A DNA stretch of 64,000 nt from Paenibacillus peoriae (GTDB lineage: Bacteria > Bacillota > Bacilli > Paenibacillales > Paenibacillaceae), in contig NZ_CP092831.1 in assembly GCF_022531965.1 (NCBI RefSeq), positions 772,001-836,000 of the forward strand, read 5' to 3'. A program made the position numbers and the translations under genes. The notes below the pieces were generated by a model that made no database searches, was not told the DNA's origin, and worked only from the letters and a program-made list of their open reading frames with translations. Within the stretch, counting starts at the first letter, position 1; each line of letters starts with the position of its first letter. Positions 1-8,636 of this stretch are shown here, in pieces.

Positions 1-738
1 GGCACTCCGGCGTGGGCAATTTCAGCACCTTTTATGTGGCTCTCTCTGTACCTATGCATGGGAGGAGTAAGCTCGTTAGGGAAAATATGCCAATTAATAT
101 TCCCGATTACGACGGCTATCTTTTTGTTGATATGCTTGCTGAGTTTAAATATTTTCGAATTGAATAATTTGCGTCCTGTCTTGTCGGAGGGGGTGATGCC
201 AGTGGTTAGAACGCTCAAGACTACAATCCTGACATTAACGGGGACAGAGTCCTTGCTGATTATTTTTTGTCGGATGGAAAAACCCGAGAAAGCAACCAAG
301 GCAATCGGACTGGCGATCGGGATCGCGGTCGCTTTTTATACAGCAACGCTGATCCTGTGCATTGGCGCTTTTTCGTTCGAAGGAGTCTTGAGCAGAACCT
401 GGCCATTTTTAGATTTGGCTCGCAGTTTTGAAGTGGAGTACCTGTTATTGGAACGGTTCGAATCCTTGTTGTTGACCATTTGGATCATGCAAATTTTTTC
501 CACATTTAGTATTGCTTTTTATTGCGCTTCGCTCGGAGTTTCTCAAATTTTGAATAGCTCTTATTCCAAGACGCTGTTCATTTTGCTTCCGATCATCTAC
601 TTCCTATCCCAAATTCCCAAAAATCTGAATGAGTTATTTTCTTTTGGAACGATCCTGGGGAATGGAGCTTTTGTTTTATTCGCTCTGCTTCCACTGCCAC
701 TTCTGCTTATTTCTCGCTGGAGGAAGGTGCGGTCATGA
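1..738 (+). CDS. Spore germination permease, GerAB/GerKB family (5' end outside window)
   Basis: Integral membrane subunit of a Ger-type germinant receptor in the spore inner membrane, in the amino-acid permease-like (APC) superfamily. The frame is open from base 1, so the visible 245 codons are only the C-terminal two thirds of a family usually about 360-370 residues long. Many hydrophobic segments are seen, separated by short loops. The stop overlaps the next gene (GerC type) by 4 bases, so the two are translationally coupled. This is the usual B-then-C order of a gerA-type operon, and the A subunit should lie just upstream of the window. The germinant cannot be read from sequence. Confidence 0.9.
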   Translation, partial: GTPAWAISAPFMWLSLYLCMGGVSSLGKICQLIFPITTAIFLLICLLSLNIFELNNLRPVLSEGVMPVVRTLKTTILTLTGTESLLIIFCRMEKPEKATKAIGLAIGIAVAFYTATLILCIGAFSFEGVLSRTWPFLDLARSFEVEYLLLERFESLLLTIWIMQIFSTFSIAFYCASLGVSQILNSSYSKTLFILLPIIYFLSQIPKNLNELFSFGTILGNGAFVLFALLPLPLLLISRWRKVRS

Positions 739-1934
739 TGAGGGCACGGTCGGGATTACTCGGAATGACCGCACTCCTAGTATGTTGTACACTTTCAGGT
801 TGTTGGAGCAGCTCGCCGGTGGAGGATCTAAATCTGATGACAGGTATTGCTATGGATGTAGAGGCAGAATCTTCGCAAGAAGAGCAAATTAATCGAAAAG
901 GAGGAGATTATCCAAAAAAAGAGTTAATCACTGGAACCTTCCAATTTGTCATCCCAGAGGAAAGCGGAGGCTCCAATAGCTCCTCCCCGCAAGCTAAAAA
1001 ATTTTTTAATATTACGGAAACGGGGGATTCCGTTTTTGAAATGCTCAGAGAAATTTCATTGCGGACCAATCGACCTCCCATCGGGCAACATTTGAAAACG
1101 ATTATTATCAGCTCCAGTCTGCTTCGCAAGATTCCGTTGTATGAGCTGCTGGACTTTTTCTTGGGGGATAATGACATTCGGCCCAGCGTACAGCTACTGA
1201 TTAGTACAGACAAGGCGGGGAATGCGCTTCAGGAGAAAATTCCTGGTCAGATTCCTGCTTATATATTAAAGGATATATTCCAAAACCGTAAACGGAACGC
1301 GCGGTTGATAAAGCCCATGGCTTTGGCTAAAGTGATCGGACCCATGAAGGGTGAAAGAAGCTTTATATTACCTAATGTCATTACGGCGGAGAATGAAATC
1401 AAGCTCGCAGGTGCGGGAATCATCAAGGGAAAGACACAAACCTACGGTGGTTATCTGAATGAGTCGGAGGTCGAGGGTCTTATGTGGATCAAAGGCCAAT
1501 TGGATGGAGGCGTGCTGAAAAGCAGCGATCCGAAAACCGGTAAAAATATAGCATATGAGATCAAAGCGGTGAAAAGCAAGATCAAGGCCATCGTTCAGGG
1601 GGATGACATTTCCTTTCAGGTAAAAATGACCTCAGAGGGACGCATTTCGGAGGTGCATATAAAGAATGAAAATTTGCGTAGCAACAATGTGCTTGGACAA
1701 GAAGAGAGTCTCTTTCAGGAGAAAGTGAATTCATTAGCTGAACAAACGTTAGCTAAAATGCAAAAGCTGAAGGTTGACGTCGGAGGTTTCGGAGAGGCCT
1801 TGAGGATTCAGCATCCTAAAGTTTGGCGTAAGGTCAAAGAGGATTGGGATACCACTTTTAGTACCATTCCTGTACGGTTTAGCACAGATATCCATATTGA
1901 AGATTACGGCTCTTCGATTACGACGGCAGACTAG
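735..1934 (+). CDS. Spore germination lipoprotein, Ger(x)C family
   Basis: C subunit of a germinant receptor, anchored in the spore inner membrane. The N-terminus is a lipoprotein signal (hydrophobic run ending in the lipobox LSGC, acylated Cys about residue 23) followed by the typical CW...D start of the mature protein and the motif NLMTGIAMDVE. Its 399 residues match the family's usual length, and the C-terminal half contains the GerC alpha/beta domain. ATG overlaps the GerB-type stop (ATGA), showing coupling. A bidirectional terminator follows. The family call is firm; which receptor (GerK, GerB or other) is not decided. Confidence 0.93.
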   Translation: MMRARSGLLGMTALLVCCTLSGCWSSSPVEDLNLMTGIAMDVEAESSQEEQINRKGGDYPKKELITGTFQFVIPEESGGSNSSSPQAKKFFNITETGDSVFEMLREISLRTNRPPIGQHLKTIIISSSLLRKIPLYELLDFFLGDNDIRPSVQLLISTDKAGNALQEKIPGQIPAYILKDIFQNRKRNARLIKPMALAKVIGPMKGERSFILPNVITAENEIKLAGAGIIKGKTQTYGGYLNESEVEGLMWIKGQLDGGVLKSSDPKTGKNIAYEIKAVKSKIKAIVQGDDISFQVKMTSEGRISEVHIKNENLRSNNVLGQEESLFQEKVNSLAEQTLAKMQKLKVDVGGFGEALRIQHPKVWRKVKEDWDTTFSTIPVRFSTDIHIEDYGSSITTAD

Positions 1935-1954
1935 TTTGCACGTACTTATTTTAG

Positions 1955-1999
1955 AAAAACCTTCAATACCACGAATCTACGTGACGTTGAAGGTTTTTT
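1955..1999. terminator. Bidirectional terminator between gerC-like gene and padR-like gene
   Basis: Inverted repeat AAAAACCTTCAA / TTGAAGGTTTTT with about 20 bases between the arms. A/T tracts on both sides let it end the convergent transcripts from either strand. Confidence 0.8.
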
Positions 2000-2002
2000 A
2001 GG

Positions 2003-2551
2003 CTATTCAAACAGGGACAGTGTTTCTTCCAGCCACGTAATATAGCTTTCTTCCCGATTAATGGCACGGCTCAGCACCAGATAATGCCCGAATTGGTTAG
2101 AGCCGGGGGATTGAAGATTCTCGTCCAGCTGTTGGAGGGATTTTTTACTTTCGTACAGATACTCCAGCTTTTCTTTACGTTTGGCAATCTGGTCCTCGAA
2201 CAATCGCTTGTTCTCTTCCTTGGGGATGGCCGCTGAGAAATACAGCATAAGCATAAACTCATCTTTTTCCGTTTCCGGTAACTCCTTGGGGCTTAGCAGC
2301 CATTCGGTCAGCTCTTGGGTTCCTTTGGGGGTAATGCAGTACAATTTTTTTTCCAGCTTGGCTCCTGTAATGGAGGTCCGATATTCAATGAGTCCCTCTT
2401 CGGTCAGCCTTTTGAGCTCGGGATAAATCTGACTGTGCTTGGCGCTCCAAAATTGTCCGATTTCCTGCTTGAATTGGCTCGTAATATCGTAGCCGCTCAT
2501 TTCCTCTTTGTGAATCAGACCCAAAATGGCATATTTTAATGTGCGTTTCAA
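2003..2551 (-). CDS. padR: PadR-family transcriptional repressor, probably of padC
   Basis: Winged-helix regulator of the PadR family, 182 residues, the length of the classical PadR subgroup. The N-terminal winged helix (about residues 1-85) has the typical start with LGLI...SGYDI, and the C-terminal half is a helical dimerisation region. It is transcribed divergently from a phenolic acid decarboxylase, the same arrangement in which Bacillus PadR represses padC and is released by phenolic acids. Two ATGT-N8-ACAT half-site pairs lie in the shared intergenic region. The role in phenolic-acid stress is inferred from family and context. Confidence 0.88.
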   Translation of the reverse strand: MKRTLKYAILGLIHKEEMSGYDITSQFKQEIGQFWSAKHSQIYPELKRLTEEGLIEYRTSITGAKLEKKLYCITPKGTQELTEWLLSPKELPETEKDEFMLMLYFSAAIPKEENKRLFEDQIAKRKEKLEYLYESKKSLQQLDENLQSPGSNQFGHYLVLSRAINREESYITWLEETLSLFE

Positions 2552-2609
2552 CGTAGCTCTCCTCGTAAAACGGTATTTGACACTAGTATACCACAGTGCT
2601 ACAATTTAT

Positions 2610-2641
2610 ATGTAGTTAAAAACATGTTTATATTTACATGT
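2610..2641. promoter_or_regulatory. Two overlapping PadR-type operators
   Basis: ATGT-N8-ACAT at 2610-2625 and again at 2624-2639; the two dyads share the central ACATGT (2622-2627) and a further ACATGT ends at 2641. This spacing matches the PadR dyad known from Bacillus and Lactobacillus padC promoters. It lies between padR and padC, about 80-110 bases before the padC start, so one repressor array could control both directions. Confidence 0.6.
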
Positions 2642-2643
2642 TT

Positions 2644-2684
2644 TGAATTGAATATTTATTATCTTTGGTATCCTATTCAATTCA
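2644..2684. repeat. 11-bp perfect inverted repeat in padC upstream region
   Basis: TGAATTGAATA at 2644-2654 is the exact complement of TATTCAATTCA at 2674-2684, with a 19-base spacer. It lies between the PadR-type operators and the padC start. It overlaps the expected promoter region, so it may be a further operator or a 5'-UTR hairpin. Confidence 0.55.
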
Positions 2685-2717
2685 TGAAAATTATAATTTA
2701 GGAAAGAAGGGTGCAAG

Positions 2718-3209
2718 ATGGACAAGTTTATCGGCAGCCACATGATTTACACCTATGAGAATGGTTGGGAGTATGAAATATATATTAAAAATGAAGATAC
2801 GATCGATTATCGCATTCATAGTGGTATGGTAGGTGGCCGCTGGGTACGTGATCAGAAGGTCAATCTGGCGAAACTGGTGGAAAACGTGTATAAAGTATCG
2901 TGGACCGAACCGACAGGCACTGACGTGTCTCTGAATTTTATGCCTGAAGAAAAACGTATGCACGGCATTATTTTCTTCCCTAAATGGGTTCATGAGCATC
3001 CGGAAATCACTGTGCGCTACCAAAACGATTTTATTCCGCTAATGGAAGAATCGCGTGAAAAGTATGAAACGTATCCAAAGTATGTGGTGCCTGAATTTGC
3101 AGATATTACATTCATCGAAAATGCGGGTGTGAACAACGAACAATTAATTTCCCAAGCACCTTATGAAGGAATGACAGACGATATTCGTGCAGGTAAACTG
3201 CAAGTGTGA
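2718..3209 (+). CDS. padC: Phenolic acid decarboxylase
   Basis: Cytosolic, cofactor-free enzyme that decarboxylates ferulic, p-coumaric and caffeic acid to the 4-vinyl derivatives, a detoxification of plant phenolics. The 163-residue length and the beta-barrel family sequence fit well: N-terminal [35 protein letters not shown], and the catalytic-barrel Tyr, Arg and Glu residues lie within these conserved blocks. AAGAAGG-type ribosome site 9 bases before ATG. It is a single-gene transcript with its own terminator and a divergent PadR repressor. Confidence 0.95.
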   Translation: MDKFIGSHMIYTYENGWEYEIYIKNEDTIDYRIHSGMVGGRWVRDQKVNLAKLVENVYKVSWTEPTGTDVSLNFMPEEKRMHGIIFFPKWVHEHPEITVRYQNDFIPLMEESREKYETYPKYVVPEFADITFIENAGVNNEQLISQAPYEGMTDDIRAGKLQV

Positions 3210-3230
3210 TCAACTCTGTGCTGAAAGTGT

Positions 3231-3268
3231 AAAAGCCTGGCCTGTGATAAACAGTCTCAGGCTTTTTT
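3231..3268 (+). terminator. Terminator after padC
   Basis: AAAAGCCTG / CAGGCTTTT arms with a 17-base loop and a T run, starting about 20 bases after the padC stop. Confidence 0.8.
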
Positions 3269-3312
3269 GCATGAACTGGAAAGTAGATTGCTAATGGAGT
3301 GGTGGACGATAT

Positions 3313-3759
3313 TTAGAATGAATAGTAGACCAGGCCATGCTCGATGAGATACGAACGACTAATCCGAGGGGGGAGGATGGTCGCTAATGGGGAGAGAATG
3401 TGCAGGTTCGCATGGGCAGTCAGATCGGATAAGGCAGATAGAGCCAGCTCTGTTTTATCAGGCCCCCAGTGATCAGCGTGGTGCTGAATATATTGCTCAG
3501 CCTCGGTTAAGGACAGACCCTTGAGTGAGGTAAACACGGAAGCCCAGCGGACGAGGTCAAAGGCGCCTTTAATTTCAGGTAACTCATATTCTGCCAGACC
3601 TTGAGCGCCGTTACACGACATAGTAAGCAAGCCACAGCAATGGTGTTGATAGGGTTTCGAGTCAGGAAATTGACGATAATCGTATTGAATCATTTCCATG
3701 GAACCAATGCGTAATTGGGTCGCTTGGGACGTTGTGGGCTGGGCAAGCGTCATGCTCAT
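3313..3759 (-). CDS. Hypothetical protein, 148 residues
   Basis: I do not recognise a family. The protein is soluble in composition, with no signal or membrane segment, a Cys pair (HHCCG, residues 40-44) followed by SCNGAQGL, and a helical C-terminal half. A strong GAAGGAGG precedes the first ATG by about 10 bases; a second in-frame ATG lies two codons later. The gene stands alone between the padC terminator and the HxlR gene on the same strand, and nothing nearby points to a function. Confidence 0.6.
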   Translation of the reverse strand: MSMTLAQPTTSQATQLRIGSMEMIQYDYRQFPDSKPYQHHCCGLLTMSCNGAQGLAEYELPEIKGAFDLVRWASVFTSLKGLSLTEAEQYIQHHADHWGPDKTELALSALSDLTAHANLHILSPLATILPPRISRSYLIEHGLVYYSF

Positions 3760-3948
3760 GCTAGAATGGCCTCCTTCTCGAGTTCACTGTAAATAGGGAT
3801 GGAAGAATCATACGTCACAGCGGATGTAATGTAAATCACGAATACAAGTGTAAAATGAGGATATGTAGCGGAAAACGAGCTTTAATGCCAATGGAAACGG
3901 ATACTTGCATCCATATCTCTTATTATCTTGGGGAACGTCTTTATATCA

Positions 3949-3981
3949 CAAAAAACAACCCCAGATCTCCCGAGGCTGTTT
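3949..3981 (-). terminator. Terminator after HxlR-type gene
   Basis: On the minus strand a stem AACAGCCTCGG / CTGGGGTTGTT, closed with two G-U pairs, is followed by a T run. It sits about 50 bases past the HxlR stop. Confidence 0.65.
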
Positions 3982-4027
3982 CTACGTGAAATATAGTTCA
4001 GCATTTCGCAAAATGCTTGTTTGCTGG

Positions 4028-4417
4028 TCACACGGGTGTGACGTCTTGAACCGCTTCTTCTTCTTTCCAAATCACGTTCTCGCGATAGTTTGATCCCCAA
4101 TCGTACATTGCTCTCAGTACCGGAATCAGGCTTTCGCCATGCTCTGTCAGTGAATATTCCACATGCGGAGGGACGACAGGATAGACTTTACGTAGAATGA
4201 GTTTATCTTCTTCCAGCTCGCGCAATTGGTTAGTCAGCATTTTTTGCGTAATATGGGGAATCAGCTTCTTCAATTCACCAAACCGCTTGGTGCCTTCCAT
4301 ACCGAGATGCCACAAAATAATCAGCTTCCATTTTCCACCGATGACGGCGAGAGTCAATTCCTTATCACAATTAATCAGCTTCAAATCAATCCGGTCTTTT
4401 ACAGTAGTGATATTCAT
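4028..4417 (-). CDS. HxlR-family transcriptional regulator (YodB/CatR-like)
   Basis: Winged-helix regulator of the HxlR family, which includes the thiol-based quinone/electrophile sensors YodB and CatR and the aldehyde sensor HxlR. Conserved blocks are visible: [43 protein letters not shown] and [14 protein letters not shown]. Cys17 sits at the position of the redox-sensing N-terminal Cys of YodB-type proteins. I take the ATG preceded by AGGAGG. An upstream in-frame ATG would put a 13-bp palindrome inside the coding region and gives an abnormally long N-terminus. No neighbouring oxidoreductase is adjacent; the quinone genes at 16.9-18.6 kb are a possible distant target. Confidence 0.85.
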   Translation of the reverse strand: MNITTVKDRIDLKLINCDKELTLAVIGGKWKLIILWHLGMEGTKRFGELKKLIPHITQKMLTNQLRELEEDKLILRKVYPVVPPHVEYSLTEHGESLIPVLRAMYDWGSNYRENVIWKEEEAVQDVTPV

Positions 4418-4446
4418 CGACCTCCTGTCCATAGTTATTCCAAGTA

Positions 4447-4466
4447 TACTATTTATAGTTACTATA
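4447..4466. promoter_or_regulatory. Candidate YodB-type operator upstream of the HxlR gene
   Basis: TATAGTTACTATA (4454-4466) is a perfect odd palindrome. With the preceding TACT it reads TACTATTTATAGTTACTA, close to the YodB box TACT-N7-AGTA as I remember it. It lies 30-50 bases before the chosen start, where an autorepressor would act. Confidence 0.5.
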
Positions 4467-4612
4467 CGCAAAAGGATATACATCCATTTTGGAAACTATG
4501 CATACGTATATGGATACAGATCGACTGGACAGTGAAGCATGATGATTACGCAGGACCGGAAAACAGGAACGTAATATTCCTAATATATGCATAATTCCAG
4601 AAAACTGCGGCG

Positions 4613-5956
4613 TTAAGAAGGAATCACGATCGTATTAAAGGACTCTGGCTCCAGCTCCAAGCGGTGTGTTGTTTTTCCGAGAGACAGATTCAGTACACGT
4701 GATTCCTTGAACGGATTGGCGATGACTAGCACTCTTTGCCCGTCTGTATTTTGAAAAGCAACTGCATTTCCAGTCCATGAGCCGCGAAGTCCGATGCGTC
4801 GGGCACCCGGTAATACAAAATGAGAAAAATGCTTCATAACATAATACTCTGGATTCAGGACAGGTTTTCGATCCGTTGGATCAACGGTAATCATCGAATT
4901 TTGCTCCCAGCCCCATGTGCTCTTGCCTTTCGGTTCCAAAACCATATTCCAGTAAATATAAGCATTCACACCATTGGTGAAGTAGTGCTGGTACAGATTA
5001 TATACATATTTGGCGTAGTCCCATGAGTTCTCTCCGTTACCGCATTCATTTTCGGTTTGCATGTAACGAAGCTCAGGATAACTGGCAACGGTGCGCTGAA
5101 TGGCATTTTTGCCTGCCCACTGGTAGCCTACACCTTTAATATATTTGTAGGCCTGGGGGTCACTTAACACGGTATGGGCATACTCATCGAATCCGGTCGA
5201 AGTCTTTTTCATTAATTCCTCCCACGGATCGGGTGCGTTAATGGTGCCCAGCCAAATTTCCGTATCCAGTCCGTGTTCCTCAAAAGCAGGACCCAAATAG
5301 TCGCGAATAAATTCACGCAGTTGCTCTCCGGTCCATACACAGGAAGGAAACTTCTGATCGGCAATGACTTCATTTTGAACATGAATCTGATGGATCGTAA
5401 TCCCTGCCTCCCGGTAAGCCTGAACAAATTTGACAAAGTACAATGCATACGCTTTCAAAATATCCCTTTCCCAGCGCAGCGTGCCGTAATTGTAGGCTTT
5501 CGGTGATTTCATCCATGTCGGCGGACTCCAGGGTGAAGCGAACAACTTTAAGTCCGGATTGAGTTGTAACGCTTCTCGAATAAAAGGAATGAGATACTGC
5601 TGATCGCGCTCGATGGAAAAATGCTTCATCTCCACGTCGCCGTCTGTTTCATTGTGGCTATACCATTCCAGCGCGTAGTCACTCGCTCCAATAGGAAGTC
5701 GGCATATCGTGAATTTGTGCTCGCCCTCTGGGTGAAAGAGAGAATGAAGCACCCGATCTCGGTCGTCCTTTTCCAAATGATTCAGGGCCACATAACCTAA
5801 TTCATTAAAACAGCCACCAAAGCCTTCTACAAGCTGATATGTTTCTCCTGTAAGGATTAGGTTGGCACTCTCTTGGGTATCGGTCAAATGGTGAGCTTGG
5901 GATTGCCAAGCTTTAGCTTTGGAAGTGGAAAACCACTGAATGGTTTGATTGCTCAT
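4613..5956 (-). CDS. Glycoside hydrolase family 30 protein (glucosylceramidase/beta-1,6-glucanase type)
   Basis: GH30 (alpha/beta)8-barrel enzyme with a C-terminal beta domain, 447 residues. Visible landmarks: QLVEGFGGCFNELG at the N-terminus, FASPWSPPTWMK, acid/base Glu196 in HVQNE, nucleophile Glu302 in MQTENE, and the C-terminal FQNTDGQRVLVIANP of the all-beta domain. There is no signal peptide, so it probably acts on imported short oligosaccharides or glycosides in the cytosol. Start ATG is preceded by CAGGAGGG, and a TATAAT lies about 35 bases upstream on the minus strand. It stands alone; the substrate (beta-glucosyl, beta-xylosyl or beta-fucosyl) is not readable. Confidence 0.88.
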   Translation of the reverse strand: MSNQTIQWFSTSKAKAWQSQAHHLTDTQESANLILTGETYQLVEGFGGCFNELGYVALNHLEKDDRDRVLHSLFHPEGEHKFTICRLPIGASDYALEWYSHNETDGDVEMKHFSIERDQQYLIPFIREALQLNPDLKLFASPWSPPTWMKSPKAYNYGTLRWERDILKAYALYFVKFVQAYREAGITIHQIHVQNEVIADQKFPSCVWTGEQLREFIRDYLGPAFEEHGLDTEIWLGTINAPDPWEELMKKTSTGFDEYAHTVLSDPQAYKYIKGVGYQWAGKNAIQRTVASYPELRYMQTENECGNGENSWDYAKYVYNLYQHYFTNGVNAYIYWNMVLEPKGKSTWGWEQNSMITVDPTDRKPVLNPEYYVMKHFSHFVLPGARRIGLRGSWTGNAVAFQNTDGQRVLVIANPFKESRVLNLSLGKTTHRLELEPESFNTIVIPS

Positions 5957-6166
5957 GTGTTACCCTCCTGTCAGGCTTTTTGTATCTCAACTTATTATAG
6001 GGTAGGATCTTAGAGAAAGAGATGGTCTGAGCGATGACAAATTTGCCCTAATCCAAGGTTGAATTTGCGGATGAGAACTTTTGCTGATAAGAAGTGTCAA
6101 GAACACATAAAGAACACATGTCTTTGATATACTGGTGTCCTAGAATGACCGAAAGAGGGAAGTCGA

Positions 6167-6847
6167 TTGAAGAAAAGAGTTCTTCTTGTCGAGGATGAAA
6201 TACGTATTCGTGAAGTGATCGCGGATTATTTTAAACAAAATAATTGGGAAGTCTATGAAGCAGGCAATGGGAAAGATGCACTCATCTGGTTTGATTCGGT
6301 GCAGCCGGACCTGATTATACTCGATATTATGATGCCGGAACTGGATGGTTGGGAGGTGTGCCGCCAGGTGCGCAGCCGTTCAGGTGTACCGATCATTTTG
6401 TTGACAGCCAAATCCGGTGATGATGATAAAATATTAGGCTTTGAACTGGGAGCCGATGATTACGTGACCAAACCATTCAGCCCCAAGGTGCTGATTGCTC
6501 GCGCGAACGCGCTGATGAAACGGGTGGAAGGACATGTGCAGCCAGAGTCGCATATCTTGCGGTTCGGTAGTGCCATTCTCAACACGATGGCTCATCGGCT
6601 TGAGGTGGATCAGGCGGAAGTCGAACTGACGCCCAAGGAGTATGAGCTGCTGCGGCTGCTTATACATAATAAAGGCATCGTTATTTCACGGGATGCGATA
6701 CTGAACCGAGTGTGGGGCATCGACTTTGAAGGAGATACACGAGTTGTCGATACGCATATCAAAAAGCTGAGAAGTAAGCTGGGCCGTGAATCACGCCATA
6801 TCCGCACTATTTTTGGTACTGGCTACAGGTTTGAGGAGGAAGAATGA
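6167..6847 (+). CDS. OmpR/PhoB-family response regulator
   Basis: Two-domain DNA-binding response regulator. The receiver domain (1-120) has acidic residues D10/E11, phospho-acceptor Asp53 in LIILDIMMPE, and Lys in the YVTKPFSP motif. The C-terminal winged helix (130-226) ends with the usual DTHIKKLRSKLG...GTGYRFE. Starts at TTG with AGAGGGA upstream. Its stop overlaps the following histidine kinase by 4 bases, so the pair is one translational unit. Downstream pssA and the dedA-like gene suggest an envelope or membrane-lipid input, which is an inference only. Confidence 0.93.
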   Translation: MKKRVLLVEDEIRIREVIADYFKQNNWEVYEAGNGKDALIWFDSVQPDLIILDIMMPELDGWEVCRQVRSRSGVPIILLTAKSGDDDKILGFELGADDYVTKPFSPKVLIARANALMKRVEGHVQPESHILRFGSAILNTMAHRLEVDQAEVELTPKEYELLRLLIHNKGIVISRDAILNRVWGIDFEGDTRVVDTHIKKLRSKLGRESRHIRTIFGTGYRFEEEE

Positions 6848-8613
6848 ACAAACGGGGAGTTACCTTTAAGTTGTTCATTATGACGGTTGTGTTTTTCCTG
6901 TGTTTTTACGGTATGGTGATTTTAAGTCAATTGTTGTTTTTTGAAAATTTTTATCAGAAACAGAAGATTGGGCGTGTGGAAAGTCGTTTGCAAAGCTTCG
7001 GTCAAAGTTATGTCCAGGAGGCTTGGGGATCGGGCAGGGTTTCGCGTGAGGCAGCTCGTTTTATGCTTCAAAATAAAAACCAGTTGGCGATTGTAACGCT
7101 GGACGGCAAAGTAAAGCTGGATGATGCGTTTCATATCAATGTAAGAAAAGCAGATGGTAAAATCGTTAAAATATCGCTGTCTCTGTTTATGAGTGAGTAT
7201 GGAGATGAGCTGAGAGCTGCCCGGATTCAGCCTGGCGATACGGTAACGGTTGAAGGTGAGGGATTGGGAACGGAAGGCATATCCTCCGCCAATTTAATTT
7301 ATCCAACCGGCATACAGAAGCTTGGCTTCAAAAGTATAGGATCAACTTTGGAAGAGGCAAGCACAGGTGGCAGTGTAAGGTTTTCCGGTACGGTGACAGA
7401 GATTGTGCTGCCGGATCTGAAAACATGGAGTCAGCGACAAGGTTTACTGTTTAGTGCGCTGGAGGAATGGTTCCCTTTATCACAGTCGCATCTGGAGAAG
7501 CTTAAGAATTTCGAAGTGTTGGAGGAAGATTGGACGGAACCTTGGACAGGGGTACGCAATGCAGTTATAGTCCATCCTGTTCGTCAGAGCACAGGCGAGA
7601 TCGACCTCCTGTTCACAGTGACATCGTTGCAGGAAATTAGTGAGACGAATGAAGCTCTGCGTTGGTTTTATCTGTACCTAGGGATCGGAGGATTTGCACT
7701 CATTCTGATTTTGTCCCTGTTCTATTCCCGAATGGTAACCCGTCCGCTCATTGCTTTGAATAATACCGCCAAGCGGATGGCTAAGCTCGATTTTACAGCC
7801 CATACACCAATCCGGCAGAATGATGAACTGGGCAGCTTGTCCTACAGCATGTATACCCTGTCCCAGAACCTGGACACCGCTTTGCGCGAGCTTCAGGAGG
7901 CCAATCAGCAATTAGTGGAGGATATGGAACAGAAGCAGCGGATGGAGGCTGTGCAACAAGACTTTTTTGCCAACGCCTCTCATGAACTGAAAACTCCGCT
8001 GAGTATCATTAAAGGCTTCGCAGAAGGATTACAAGATGGGGTTAGCGCCGGGAAGCAGGATCATTATATGAAAGTCATTGTAGAGGAAGCGGACAAAATG
8101 GAGCGATTGGTCAAAGATATGCTGGACCTCGCCAAATTGGAATCGGGTACTCTCAAGCTTCGCAAGACGACCTTTATCTTGAGTGAGCTGGTGGAGGAGG
8201 TCGTGGACAAGCTCTTCCACCTGTTGAAGGAGAAAAAGCTGGAAGTAGTCATTATCCCCGCCAATGAGATGCCGATCCATGCCGATGTAGGATGGCTGGA
8301 ACAGGTGATTATCAACTTTGTTGTCAATGCCATACGACATGCTGAGGAAGGAAGCTCCATCACGATTCGTATCGAAGGTGCTGGGGAAATCAGCTCCTTT
8401 TCCATTGAAAATAAAGGTGAGACCATTCCTGATGATCAACTGGAGCAGATATGGGATCGCTTTTACCGGGCTGAGCTGTCCCGAAGCCGCCAGACAGGTG
8501 GGACAGGGCTCGGGCTGTCGATCGTCAAACGAATTTTGGATTTGCACGAATTCCACTTTAAGGTGGAGAATACCAAGGACGGCGTCCGTTTTGTTGTTAT
8601 ATTCGGAGGCTAA
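6844..8613 (+). CDS. Membrane sensor histidine kinase, partner of the preceding regulator
   Basis: 589-residue sensor kinase. TM1 is about residues 9-33 and is followed by a long extracytoplasmic region (about 35-275) without a recognised sensor family. TM2 is about 275-296, HAMP about 297-350, and the HisKA domain has phospho-acceptor His380 in ASHELKTPLS. The HATPase domain carries NFVVNAIRHA (N box), IWDRFYR (F box) and GGTGLGLSIVK (G box). ATG overlaps the regulator stop (ATGA). The unusually long extracellular domain (about 240 residues) differs from the short PAS-type loop of ResE/PhoR and may bind a ligand. Confidence 0.92.
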   Translation: MNKRGVTFKLFIMTVVFFLCFYGMVILSQLLFFENFYQKQKIGRVESRLQSFGQSYVQEAWGSGRVSREAARFMLQNKNQLAIVTLDGKVKLDDAFHINVRKADGKIVKISLSLFMSEYGDELRAARIQPGDTVTVEGEGLGTEGISSANLIYPTGIQKLGFKSIGSTLEEASTGGSVRFSGTVTEIVLPDLKTWSQRQGLLFSALEEWFPLSQSHLEKLKNFEVLEEDWTEPWTGVRNAVIVHPVRQSTGEIDLLFTVTSLQEISETNEALRWFYLYLGIGGFALILILSLFYSRMVTRPLIALNNTAKRMAKLDFTAHTPIRQNDELGSLSYSMYTLSQNLDTALRELQEANQQLVEDMEQKQRMEAVQQDFFANASHELKTPLSIIKGFAEGLQDGVSAGKQDHYMKVIVEEADKMERLVKDMLDLAKLESGTLKLRKTTFILSELVEEVVDKLFHLLKEKKLEVVIIPANEMPIHADVGWLEQVIINFVVNAIRHAEEGSSITIRIEGAGEISSFSIENKGETIPDDQLEQIWDRFYRAELSRSRQTGGTGLGLSIVKRILDLHEFHFKVENTKDGVRFVVIFGG

Positions 8614-8636
8614 GCTATGGCAAAGGAGTTAAGAGT

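Noticed and set aside
34..738. GerAB gene starting at the ATG at base 34
   Set aside because: The frame is open to base 1 and the protein would lack several N-terminal helices; the gene begins before the window.
3882..4100. 72-codon minus-strand frame past the HxlR stop
   Set aside because: Lies in another frame overlapping the HxlR C-terminus and its terminator; basic, repetitive translation and no ribosome site.
4418..4483. Longer HxlR start 22 codons upstream
   Set aside because: Would place the palindromic operator in the coding region and lacks a ribosome site, while AGGAGG precedes the chosen ATG.
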